Assembly: GCF_015160875.1 (NCBI RefSeq)
Contig: NZ_CP063374.1
Span: 1,488,001 to 1,552,000 of the forward strand
DNA: 64,000 bases
Reading direction: 5' to 3'
Origin: Streptomyces chromofuscus
Lineage (GTDB): Bacteria; Actinomycetota; Actinomycetes; Streptomycetales; Streptomycetaceae
Below the pieces are notes generated by a model. That model was not told the DNA's origin. It searched no databases and worked only from the letters and a program-made list of their open reading frames with translations. Of the stretch, positions 9,210 to 16,574 are shown piece by piece (within the stretch, counting starts at the first letter, position 1; the number at the start of each line of letters is the position of its first letter). Made by a program: the position numbers and the translations under genes.

Positions 9210-9714
9210 GCCTTCTCGAAGACCTTCTCGTCGATGACGAGTGACACCGTGTTGGATCCGACGGGGACACCGAGCAGCTTTCCGTCGACCTCGCCGACCT
9301 CTGCGACTCCGTCGCGGAAGTTGTCCGTGCTCAGGTTTCCGGCGTCCGCCTGGGACTTGAGGTCGAGAAGCACGCCCCTCTTGTCGTACTTCCGGAGAAA
9401 GGCGACGGAGTTCTGGAAACGTCGGGCGGATTTCCGCCGGCGGCCCGGGTCTGGAACTTCTCCCAAAAGGCGGCGAAATCCTGGAAGTCCGTCTCGGCCT
9501 TGATCTTCGGCTACTTCTTCTCGAAGAGCGCGATGGTGCGGTTGATCCGCTTGGTCCGCTTCTCCGGGCATCACCAGGTGTAACGGATCGTCACCGTGCC
9601 GTCCCCGGCACCGCTGTTGCCGCAGCATCCGGTGGCGGCGGTCAAGCCGACCGTCACCAGGGAGGCCGCCGCCGCCTTCAGGATCGTCCGCGTCTCAACA
9701 TTCCCGTTGCCCAT
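9210..9714 (-). pseudogene. sugar ABC transporter solute-binding lipoprotein, decayed
   Basis: Starts with an intact lipoprotein signal (ILKAAAASLVTVGLTAATGC) from ATG 9714. It then runs into TGA in place of the second Trp of the family's YTWW motif, a TAG after ALFEKK, and a 1-base deletion after GNPPDV (V-F-Q-N expected). Beyond that, NSVAFLRKYDKRG and VIDEKVFEKA are clearly from a family 1 sugar-binding protein. The gene then breaks off into the permease remnant. Two in-frame stops, one frameshift and one deletion junction make it certainly inactive. Confidence 0.85.
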
Positions 9715-9750
9715 GGCCGGACCCCTCCCCACAGCGCCGTCGCCGCTTCA

Positions 9751-9762
9751 TGAATCGTTTCA
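9751..9762 (-). promoter_or_regulatory. LacI-family-type operator of the decayed sugar operon
   Basis: TGAATCGTTTCA lies 37 bp upstream of the binding-protein relic start. It fits the central-CG palindrome bound by many actinobacterial LacI-family sugar regulators (close to TGAAACGTTTCA). The operator has outlived its genes; no LacI gene is present nearby. Confidence 0.6.
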
Positions 9763-10841
9763 CGCATGCGCTGCCGGCACGCCGTACGGAAGGGCTGGGG
9801 TGCGTCAATGATTCGGGCAGGAAATTCCGCGGGAGTGTGGTGGGCGGTGTGGCGGGGGTCAGAGGGGCGGGGGCGGATGGCGAGTGGTGACGGCGCAGGT
9901 GGGAGGGGCTTGGGAGGGGTAAGGGCTCGACAGGAGAGGGCGCGGCGGGGAGGGACGGCTTGGCGGGTACCCGGTACGGGGTGCGGGCGCGGCGGGGCAG
10001 GCCAGTCGTAGAGGGCTGTAAGGCCCGGCCGGGCGGCAAGCTGGGCGAGGGACGGCGGGGCGGGCAGGGCGGCAGCGGGTCGGGGGCGGGTCCCGGCGCA
10101 GGGGGGCGGGTCCCGGCGCAGGGGGTCGGTGACGGGCGCGAGGGAGGCGGTGGTCCGGGGCGTGATGTTGAGCCGACGGGGGTCCGGCCGGAGGGCGGCA
10201 GTGAGCGGGGGGAACCGTCGGTCCGCGAATGTGGCCGGCGAGTACTTGCCGGATCGGCAAGACCCGGGGCTGGGTGACCGGCAGTGACGGCCGCTCCTGT
10301 GGCGGTACGCGAACCACATGCGTCCACAACCGACCGCACACGACGCAGCGACACCCGGAGCGACGGCTGTCCGTCGACTGAGGCGCACGTTTCGCCACGT
10401 GGCATGCGAGGCAGCGCAACGAACGTTCGGCACCGAAGACGCGTGAGGCGTCACCGACGAGCGTTCGGATCCCGCGACGCGGGACGACGGCCGCGAGGGA
10501 GACGGCCCCACGATCACCACCATGCGTCACCCAGGACGCGGACCCCACGTCACCGCCGGTCGTCGCCCGGAGCGATAAGCCATCCCGGTCATCACGCGGC
10601 CACCCTCAGCGACGCCCCACCTCCGGTCGAACGCGTCGCGACCGACCGTGACGGCCGCCCGTACAGAGCGCGGCCACCCGCGGTGGGAACCGTCTCGCAC
10701 GGCCCACGGGCACCCCCGGTGGCGGCCGCCTCGCGAGGTCAATGGACACCCCCAGTAACGGTCGGCCCCGCAGAAAAGCGGGTCGATACCACAGCGACGG
10801 CCACCCCGCATGCCCCGAGCGGCAAACACCGGACACGACAA
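9763..10841. other. gene-free GC-rich interval of about 1.1 kb with tandem repeats
   Basis: No credible coding sequence. All long frames are very rich in Pro, Arg and Ser, and one runs through the tRNA gene. It holds a short direct repeat (GGGCGGGTCCCGGCGCAG twice, about 10085-10125) and the degenerate 36-bp array at 10646-10808. It lies between the decayed sugar operon and the second tRNA-Val(CAC), so it may be residue of lost genes. Confidence 0.6.
10646..10808. repeat. degenerate 36-bp tandem repeat, about 4.5 copies
   Basis: Related segments start at about 10646, 10681, 10717, 10753 and 10789 (CGGTGGGAACCGTCTCGC, CGGTGGCGGCCGCCTCGC, CAGTAACGGTCGGCCCCGC and so on). The spacing is 35-36 bp. 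The period is a multiple of three, giving a 12-residue period in translation, but no start, RBS or sensible protein goes with it. Confidence 0.55.
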
Positions 10842-10871
10842 CGGCCCACCTGCTGTCTCGCAGGTGGGCCG
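10842..10871 (-). terminator. terminator of tRNA-Val(CAC)
   Basis: CGGCCCACCTGC at 10842-10853 pairs perfectly with GCAGGTGGGCCG at 10860-10871, 6-nt loop. It lies 11 bp past the 3' end of the minus-strand tRNA gene. Read on the minus strand it is followed by TTGTCGT. Confidence 0.8.
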
Positions 10872-10881
10872 TGTTTCCGGG

Positions 10882-10953
10882 TGGGCGATACTGGGTTCGA
10901 ACCAGTGACCTCTTCGGTGTGAACGAAGCGCTCTCCCACTGAGCTAATCGCCC
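10882..10953 (-). tRNA. tRNA-Val(CAC), second copy
   Basis: 72 nt, identical to the gene at 7954-8025: acceptor GGGCGAT/ATCGCCC, anticodon loop TTCACAC (CAC), T loop TTCGAAC, discriminator A, CCA not encoded. It has its own terminator at 10842-10871; the first copy shows no comparable hairpin. Confidence 0.97.
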
Positions 10954-11029
10954 GGGTGCAGGAAGAACATTACCCCATGTCAGAGGGCGCGGTTGACCAC
11001 GGTGGGCCGGCTCCGCACCTCGCCGCGGA

Positions 11030-11482
11030 TCACTGGTCCTTGATCTTCCACGGCATCATGAAGCCGAACTTCCAGACGTAGAAGCCGACGATCGCGGCCA
11101 CGATCACGCAGCCGACCGCCGTCAGGATGATGTTGCGCCGGCGCACCTTGGGGTCGAGCGCACGCTGGGCCGCCTCGGTGACCTTGCGCTTGGTCCAGCG
11201 CAGGACCAGCTGGGCCCAGACGAACTCGGTCGCCCAGATCGCCATGCCGCCGAAGATGATCACCCAGCCCGGACCGGGCAACGGCAGCAGGACGATGCCG
11301 GTGCCGACGACCCCGAGGCCGACGAGGAAGACACCCACCTGCCAGCTGACGTGGAGCAGGCGCCGCGACTTGATGAATTCCGGCGCCCGGGAGCCGAGCT
11401 CCCGCTCGCCGTGCACCTCGTCCGTCCCCGTCCCGTCCGCCGCCATGGCAACCTCACCAGGGTTGCTACTCCCCGTATTCAT
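11030..11482 (-). CDS. PGPGW-motif membrane protein (TIGR02611-like)
   Basis: A 150-aa membrane protein with three hydrophobic segments: about 52-72 (VSWQVGVFLVGLGVVGTG), 76-96 containing LPLPGPGWVIIFGG, and a C-terminal helix (IILTAVGCVIVAAIVGFYVW). The PGPGW motif marks a small actinobacterial family of unknown function. Start at ATG 11482 (MNTGSSNPGE); the longer frame upstream is antisense to the ssgB leader. Divergent from ssgB with about 190 bp between, which must hold both promoters. The C-terminus is short and basic (MPWKIKDQ). Confidence 0.85.
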   Translation of the reverse strand: MNTGSSNPGEVAMAADGTGTDEVHGERELGSRAPEFIKSRRLLHVSWQVGVFLVGLGVVGTGIVLLPLPGPGWVIIFGGMAIWATEFVWAQLVLRWTKRKVTEAAQRALDPKVRRRNIILTAVGCVIVAAIVGFYVWKFGFMMPWKIKDQ

Positions 11483-11672
11483 ACGGCCAAACCTACCTGA
11501 CCGATTCCAGTCACCGGAATGGGCGCACCGGGCGAACCGGTTCTCGGCCGGAAGAGTTACGTAAACACAGGCAAACCGCTCAGAGGGGTTTACAACGGCA
11601 CCGTAGGTGGCATGTCGATTTCGCCGACGTGCGAATCCCCGAGCGCACACTGAGCGAAAGGCCCTGGCGCTT

Positions 11673-12086
11673 ATGAACACCACGGTCAGCTGCGAGCTGC
11701 ACCTGCGCCTCGTTGTGTCGAGCGAGTCCTCCCTGCCTGTCCCCGCAGGCCTGCGGTACGACACGGCCGACCCCTACGCCGTGCACGCCACCTTCCACAC
11801 CGGAGCCGAGGAGACCGTCGAGTGGGTGTTCGCCCGCGACCTCCTCGCCGAGGGGCTTCACCGGCCCACAGGAACCGGCGACGTCCGTGTCTGGCCGTCG
11901 CGCAGCCATGGTCAGGGCGTCGTCTGCATCGCCCTGAGCTCCCCGGAGGGGGAGGCGCTGCTCGAGGCCCCGGCGCGGGCCCTGGAGTCGTTCCTGAAGC
12001 GAACCGACGCCGCCGTGCCCCCCGGCACGGAACACCGGCACTTCGACCTCGACCAGGAGCTCTCGCACATCCTGGCGGAAAGCTAG
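11673..12086 (+). CDS. ssgB: sporulation and cell division protein SsgB
   Basis: A 137-aa SsgA-like protein. The sequence begins MNTTVSCELHLRLVVSSESS and includes DPYAVHATFHTG, EETVEWVFARDLLAEGL and SPEGEALLEAPARALESFL, which agrees with SsgB as I remember it, including the length. In Streptomyces, SsgB sits at the membrane and recruits FtsZ to future septum sites in sporulating aerial hyphae (established work). Its presence is good evidence for a sporulating, morphologically complex actinomycete. It is monocistronic, followed by a nested inverted repeat. In S. coelicolor it is reported to depend on sigma-H; I did not find a clear sigma-H promoter here. Confidence 0.95.
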   Translation: MNTTVSCELHLRLVVSSESSLPVPAGLRYDTADPYAVHATFHTGAEETVEWVFARDLLAEGLHRPTGTGDVRVWPSRSHGQGVVCIALSSPEGEALLEAPARALESFLKRTDAAVPPGTEHRHFDLDQELSHILAES

Positions 12087-12138
12087 GGCGAGCGGGAGCA
12101 CACCAAGCCGCCCGGCCGTCCACTCGGGGAGACGGCTC

Positions 12139-12242
12139 GGGCCTGTCCGGCGGATCGGGTCGGAGCAAGCCGACGGCACTGATCCTGCCGGAGTGAAGCG
12201 TGCCAGGGCCCGTCTCTCCGGCAGGATCCTCCGGACAGGCCC
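12139..12242. repeat. nested inverted repeat, MITE-like
   Basis: Outer arms GGGCCTGTCCGG (12139-12150, first base G/C-ambiguous context) and CCGGACAGGCCC (12231-12242) are exact inverses. Inside them GATCCTGCCGGAG (12181-12193) and CTCCGGCAGGATC (12216-12228) are also exact inverses. The total is about 104 bp with no coding capacity. The GCCTGTCCGGCGGATC end resembles, from memory, terminal repeats of Streptomyces IS5-type elements. No clear target duplication is seen. It could equally serve as the ssgB terminator. Confidence 0.6.
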
Positions 12243-12274
12243 CCAGGCGCCCAGGACAACCGCATACGGCACAC

Positions 12275-12317
12275 ACCGGCGCCGCCACCGCGCATCCGTG
12301 CGGAGGGCGGCGCCGGT
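12275..12317. terminator. strong hairpin in the ssgB-CGNR interval
   Basis: ACCGGCGCCGCC at 12275-12286 pairs exactly with GGCGGCGCCGGT at 12306-12317, with a 19-nt loop. It could end ssgB transcription on the plus strand. The flanks CCGCATAC and GTATGCG extend the symmetry imperfectly. Confidence 0.5.
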
Positions 12318-12545
12318 ATGCGTGGCGTCCGGGCACGGTGATCACGGGCCGACGGACCCCTCCGGGGCGCTCAAGGGCGGCGACCGCCCACCTCGGGACC
12401 GTCGGGAACCACGACACGCTTCCGTGGCGTTCTAGGGGCAGGCGCGGGCCGGGTGCGGCCGAGGCGATGGTAAGGGGCGCGGAAGCCACTACCATCGGCC
12501 AGCATCGGCGGGCGCCCGCCCGACACCCAGGCCAGGGAGCGAAAC

Positions 12546-13109
12546 GTGCTGATCACCCACGACACCCGGTGCGCGCTCGATACCGTGGTCGATCTGGTGA
12601 ACACCGCACCGGAGGACGAGACGACGCCGGAAGGGCTGCCGGACGTCGCGGCGCTCGCGGAGTTCGTACGGAACCACGAGATCAGCGATGTCGGGGTGCT
12701 CTCGGAGTTCGACCTAGCGGCGGTGCGCAAGATCCGCGGCCGGTTCGCCGGGATCTTCGCGGCCCAGGACGTCCGGACCGCGGCCGGGATGATCAACGAG
12801 CTGGTCGCCGCCGCCGGCACCACGCCCCGCCTCACGGACCACGACGGCTACGACTGGCATGTGCACTACTTCGCGCCCGGCGCCTCCGTCGCCGACCACC
12901 TGGCCGCCGACTGCGGGATGGCGCTGGCCTTCTTCGTGGTCGCGGGCGAGCGCGAGCGGCTGCGCCGCTGTGAGGCCCCGGACTGCCGACGCGCCTTCGT
13001 CGACCTCTCCCGCAACCGCTCCCGGCGCTACTGCGACAGCCGCACCTGCGGCAACCGTCTGCACGTGGCCGCCTACCGGGCGCGCCGCAGGGAGGCCACC
13101 ACGGGCTGA
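12546..13109 (+). CDS. CGNR zinc-finger (ABATE domain) regulator
   Basis: A 187-aa protein with GTG start. The N-terminal two thirds form an all-helical ABATE-like domain (ALDTVVDLVNT, VRKIRGRFAGIF). The C-terminal CGNR zinc finger is clear: CEAPDCRRAFVDLSRNRSRR, then YCDSRTCGNRLHVAAYRARR, with four cysteines and the CGNR box. The family is thought to be stress-responsive transcription regulators; the target is unknown. Monocistronic, preceded by AGGGAGCG. Confidence 0.9.
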   Translation: MLITHDTRCALDTVVDLVNTAPEDETTPEGLPDVAALAEFVRNHEISDVGVLSEFDLAAVRKIRGRFAGIFAAQDVRTAAGMINELVAAAGTTPRLTDHDGYDWHVHYFAPGASVADHLAADCGMALAFFVVAGERERLRRCEAPDCRRAFVDLSRNRSRRYCDSRTCGNRLHVAAYRARRREATTG

Positions 13110-13202
13110 CGGCCGCCGGGAGACAGCGGCGGCGAGCGCTCGGCGGAGACGTCGATGCCGACGCGGTTCCCGGCGGGTGGCGCCGGGGACCGCGCGTACG
13201 GC

Positions 13203-13355
13203 TCACAGCAGGAACAGATCGTGCAACGCAGCCATGAGCAGCAGACACCCGATCACCGCAAGGAAGATCATCAGCGGTGGCTGGGAAAGGGCGAAGAGGC
13301 ACCCGCGCGGCTCGTCCTTCGGCGGCGCGGCATCGCTCTGTGTCGTGTCCAGCAT
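13203..13355 (-). CDS. small single-helix membrane protein (50 aa)
   Basis: A short frame on the minus strand: MLDTTQSDAAPPKDEPRGCL, then a hydrophobic stretch (PPLMIFLAVIGCLLLMAAL) and a DLFLL end. The layout, an acidic/proline-rich N-tail followed by one membrane helix, is that of a real small membrane protein and not a composition artefact. The RBS is weak (GCGAG). Function unknown. It lies convergent with the CGNR gene. Confidence 0.6.
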   Translation of the reverse strand: MLDTTQSDAAPPKDEPRGCLFALSQPPLMIFLAVIGCLLLMAALHDLFLL

Positions 13356-13515
13356 CTCGCGGCGATGATGACGCAGGTGGCGGCCCCGGCGCGATCAAGA
13401 CGCACCAAGATGCGGGAGTTCGCCGAAATCCGTGATCACCTGCACATCTGTGGTGCGAGCCGGACAGCTTCCGATCAGCGGGAGCGTTGGGTCGTTTCAG
13501 TCGGCGGCGCCGGCG

Positions 13516-13962
13516 TCATATGCCGTGCTTCTTGAGAATGGCCTCGATGTCGCTGAAGTCGTCCGAGGCGTCGCCGCGGGACGTGGCCTGCGGCTTGGTG
13601 CGGGCCTTGCCCGTGGTGCGGGACGCCGGGCCCAAGGCGGGGGCCGAGGCCTGTGCGGCCACCGGGTCGTGCGGGGCCGCCGCGGCCGCCGCGCCCCCCT
13701 TGCGGCCACGTCGCCGCTCCACCGCCCGCGTGGTCGTGAAGAGCAGCCAGGCACCGCCGAGCACACCGAAGCCCGCCCATGCCACCGGGCTGAAGGCGGT
13801 GTCCGCGGCCCACTGCACGACACCGGTCATCACCAGGCCGAGGGGGATCAGCGCATAGGCCGCGATACGGGTGGCCGTGAGGAACCGCCTGCGGAACGCC
13901 GTCACCGCCGCGATGCCCAGGCCGGCCGCTGCTACGGCGGAACACACGGTCTCGGCAATCAT
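13516..13962 (-). CDS. hypothetical membrane protein (148 aa)
   Basis: Starts at ATG 13962 (MIAETVCSAVAAAGLGIAAV). There are three predicted helices in the first 85 residues, including AAYALIPLGLVMTGVVQW and VAWAGFGVLGGAWLLFTT. A basic, Ala/Pro-rich linker follows, ending in a conserved-looking acidic tail, DDFSDIEAILKKHGI. A helix-bundle anchor with a cytoplasmic C-terminal peptide suggests an adaptor or interaction role; no family name is known to me. Divergent from the DsbA-like gene. Confidence 0.8.
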   Translation of the reverse strand: MIAETVCSAVAAAGLGIAAVTAFRRRFLTATRIAAYALIPLGLVMTGVVQWAADTAFSPVAWAGFGVLGGAWLLFTTTRAVERRRGRKGGAAAAAAPHDPVAAQASAPALGPASRTTGKARTKPQATSRGDASDDFSDIEAILKKHGI

Positions 13963-14229
13963 CCGGTCCTCCAGGGCAGGCTCGGCTGGGCGGGCGGGTC
14001 GCGCCGCTCCCTCCATCCTGCACCCCCCGAACCCCGACAGGCCATGCCCCGCCCGGACATCAGGGACATCTCCGGGTCGGCTCCTCCGCAGGTGCCGGTG
14101 GGGCCGTACCACTGCGGGGCGGGTCGGGGCCGTACCGCTCCCGTACGACGTGGGACGGCGACGGGGTCGTACGCCCGACGGCGAGGGAGCCGATTGGGTC
14201 CGGCGCGCCACTGCTGGGAGACTGAACCC

Positions 14230-14748
14230 ATGAACGACTCCTCCCCCGTCCGGCCCGCGCCCGTCCTCGACGTCTGGTGCGAACTGCAATGCTCGGACTG
14301 CCGCAGCGCCCTGGACGATCTCCGCGCCCTGCGTGCCCGCTACGGCGACCGGCTCGAGCTGCGGCTGCGGCACTTCCCGCTGGAGAAGCACAAGCACGCC
14401 TTCGCCGCCGCGCAGGCCGCCGAGGAGGCCATGGCGCAGGGGCAGGGATGGCCGTACGTCGAGGCGGTGCTGGCCCGGGTCGACGAACTGGACCGCGCGG
14501 GAGAACCCTTCCTGGTCGAGGTGGCCCGGGAACTCGGCCTGGACGCCGAGGAGTTCGACACCGCGCTGATCGACGGCCGGCACATCCTGATCGTCGACGC
14601 CGACCAGGCCGAGGGCAAGGCGATCGGCGTGACCGGCACCCCGACGTACGTCATCGACGGACGGCGGCTCGACGGCGGCAAGAGCCAGGAAGGGTTGCGT
14701 GAGCGCATCGAGGAGATCGCCGACCGGCTGCTGGCCGAGCAGGAGTGA
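14230..14748 (+). CDS. DsbA-family thioredoxin-fold protein
   Basis: A 172-aa thioredoxin-like protein. The N-terminal active-site region is DVWCELQCSDCRSALDDL with a CSDC (CxxC) pair near residue 23. The cis-proline is in VTGTPTYVIDGRR near residue 140. An inserted helical domain (HKHAFAAAQAAEEAM) is typical of DsbA/FrnE-like proteins. There is no signal peptide, so it should be a cytoplasmic oxidoreductase or isomerase. No partner gene in an operon. Start ATG 14230. Confidence 0.88.
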   Translation: MNDSSPVRPAPVLDVWCELQCSDCRSALDDLRALRARYGDRLELRLRHFPLEKHKHAFAAAQAAEEAMAQGQGWPYVEAVLARVDELDRAGEPFLVEVARELGLDAEEFDTALIDGRHILIVDADQAEGKAIGVTGTPTYVIDGRRLDGGKSQEGLRERIEEIADRLLAEQE

Positions 14749-14769
14749 CGGCCTGGGCCGCCGGGCACT

Positions 14770-15594
14770 TCACAGCAGGTTCTTGTACAGGGTGTATCGC
14801 GTCGTCGTGTAGCCGAGCGACTCGTAGAGCCGCTCGGCCGGGGTGTTCCCCGCGAACACGTTGAGGCCGAGGACGCGCAGGCCCGCCTCGACCGTCTGAC
14901 GCTCGGCCAGCAGCATGAGCGCACGGCCGTGGCCGCGTCCGCGGTGTGCGGCGTCGGTCTCCACGTCGAAGACGTAGGCCCTGTCCTCCTGCAGCGCCAC
15001 CCACAGGGTGCCCACGCGCGTGCCGTCCTGTTCCAGGACGCTGAACAGCATGTCCTCGGTGGCCGGCCCGTCCGGCAGCAGCTGCTCGTGGTCGCGTCGG
15101 GCCTTGGCGTACGCCTCGGCCTCGGGCACACCCCGGTCGATCCAGGTGCGCGCGTAGTGCTCCGACTCGTGCACGTACCACAAGGCGAACTCGGCCTCGG
15201 TCATGGGGCGCGCGCCGCTGCCCGGCGGCAGCCCGGGCAGGGTGTCGCCGAGGTGCTTCTCCATGACGCGGTTGCGCAGGACGTAGCCGAGTGCCGTGAG
15301 CAGCCGGAGCCCGGCCTCGGCGTCGCCCGGGACGGCCGCCTCGATCTGCCGGCAGCCCCAGCCGCGCGCCACCTCCTCCGCGGCGAGCGCGGCGACCGTG
15401 CCGCGGCCTCGCCGGCGGTCCGGCTCCGCTATGCGCAGGTCGAGGATCCGCGCCACCGAGTCGCCGAAGACGGGTGACGTGCCGAGGTGTATCGCACCGA
15501 CGGGACGGCTGTTCACGCACACCTGGTAGTGGCGGGAGCGCGTCCCGTCGGCCGCGCGCTGAAGCGGCTCGGTCGGCCGCAGAGTGGTGGTCAT
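14770..15594 (-). CDS. two-domain GNAT acetyltransferase
   Basis: A 274-aa protein with two GNAT-like halves. The N-terminal half has EPDRRRGRGTVAALAAEE (acetyl-CoA loop, partly degenerate). The C-terminal half is a complete GNAT domain with TDAAHRGRGHGRALMLLAE and NVFAGNTPAERLYESLGYTT. Double-GNAT architecture is also seen in mycothiol synthase, but key MshD features are not recognisable, so no function is assigned. Convergent with the DsbA-like gene (22 bp between). Confidence 0.85.
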   Translation of the reverse strand: MTTTLRPTEPLQRAADGTRSRHYQVCVNSRPVGAIHLGTSPVFGDSVARILDLRIAEPDRRRGRGTVAALAAEEVARGWGCRQIEAAVPGDAEAGLRLLTALGYVLRNRVMEKHLGDTLPGLPPGSGARPMTEAEFALWYVHESEHYARTWIDRGVPEAEAYAKARRDHEQLLPDGPATEDMLFSVLEQDGTRVGTLWVALQEDRAYVFDVETDAAHRGRGHGRALMLLAERQTVEAGLRVLGLNVFAGNTPAERLYESLGYTTTRYTLYKNLL

Positions 15595-15670
15595 CAGGGG
15601 TGTTCTACCCGGTCCGGACCGTCACGTGCGCCGGATGCCCCGGCGTTCCACGGGGCGGCGTTCCGGCGTT

Positions 15671-16492
15671 CTACGGGTCGAGGTCGTCCCCGGCCCGCTC
15701 CTCGAAGATCCGCATGGCCTTCGCGGTCACCGGCCCCGGGGCGCCGGGCAGTTCGCGGTCGTCGACGCGGTGGACGGCCTGGACGTCGCGCAGGGTGGAC
15801 GTGACGAAGACCTCGTCGGCCCGCTCCAGCACGTCGAGCGGCAGGTCGGTCTCCTTGGCGCCGGTCCACTCCACCGTCAGCGCGCGCGTGATGCCCGCGA
15901 GGCAGCCGGAGGCGATCGGCGGGGTGTGGATCTCGCCGTCGAGGACGACGAAGACGTTGGAGCCGGTGCCCTCGCAGAGCTGCCCGACGGTGTTCGCGAA
16001 CAGCGCCTCGGAGGCACCGTGTTCGTGGGCGCGGGCCAGGGCGACGACGTTCTCGGCGTACGAGGTGGTCTTCAGTCCGGTGAGGGCGCCGCGCTCGTTG
16101 CGGGTCCAGGGGACGGTGATCACGGCGGTGGACTCGGGCCGGCGCCGGGTCTCGCCGAGGGCGACCACCAGGGTCGGGCCGTGCTCGCCGCGGTCGGATC
16201 CGAGCGGGCCGTGACCGCCGGTGTACGTGATGCGGAGCCGGCCGAGCGGGACGGGGTTGGCGGCCAGGACGGCGGCGCAGGCGCGGCGTACCTCGTCGTG
16301 GTCGGGGTCGGGCAGGCCGAGGCCGCGGGCCGAGCGGGTCAGCCGGTCGAGATGGCGGGTGAGCGCGAACGGCGTGCCGTCGACGGCCTTGACCGTCTCG
16401 AAGATGCCGTCGCCCACGGTCAGCCCGTGGTCGAAGACGGAGACACGGGCGGATTCGACGTCCTGGAGCCCGCCGTCGAGCCAGATCTTCAC
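15671..16492 (-). CDS. pabC: class IV aminotransferase, probable aminodeoxychorismate lyase
   Basis: A 273-aa fold-type IV PLP enzyme. VFDHGLTVGDGIFETVKA near residue 20 and the Schiff-base lysine in TGLKTTSYAENVVALA (near residue 145) are diagnostic, followed by LCEGTGSNVFVV. It lies 82 bp after the pabB-like gene on the same strand, so it most likely converts aminodeoxychorismate to p-aminobenzoate for folate. A branched-chain or D-amino-acid aminotransferase is the alternative. GTG start at 16492 (VKIWLDGG); the longer frame has no homology. Confidence 0.82.
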   Translation of the reverse strand: MKIWLDGGLQDVESARVSVFDHGLTVGDGIFETVKAVDGTPFALTRHLDRLTRSARGLGLPDPDHDEVRRACAAVLAANPVPLGRLRITYTGGHGPLGSDRGEHGPTLVVALGETRRRPESTAVITVPWTRNERGALTGLKTTSYAENVVALARAHEHGASEALFANTVGQLCEGTGSNVFVVLDGEIHTPPIASGCLAGITRALTVEWTGAKETDLPLDVLERADEVFVTSTLRDVQAVHRVDDRELPGAPGPVTAKAMRIFEERAGDDLDP

Positions 16493-16574
16493 TGCTCCCC
16501 ACCTCACCTGTCCGCGCCGGGGACCTGGCTGCGACCGGGGCCCGGAGGTCGTCCCCCGGATGGACACAGCACGA

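Larger units (their letters stand above)
12087..12545. other. gene-free interval of about 460 bp after ssgB
   Basis: No coding sequence. It contains the nested inverted repeat at 12139-12242 and a second strong hairpin at 12275-12317. The last 100 bp should hold the promoter of the CGNR gene; the Shine-Dalgarno-like CCAGGGAGCG ends just before its GTG. Confidence 0.6.

Noticed and set aside
9678..10548. Minus-strand ORFs of 229-281 aa in the gene-free region
   Set aside because: Pro/Arg/Ser-rich in every frame, no RBS, overlapping the lipoprotein relic and its operator.
10284..10942. ORFs ending in GDTGFEPVTSSV or similar near the tRNA-Val(CAC) genes (also at 7865-8227)
   Set aside because: These are translations of tRNA-Val sequence; the same strings recur at both tRNA copies and are a well-known annotation artefact.
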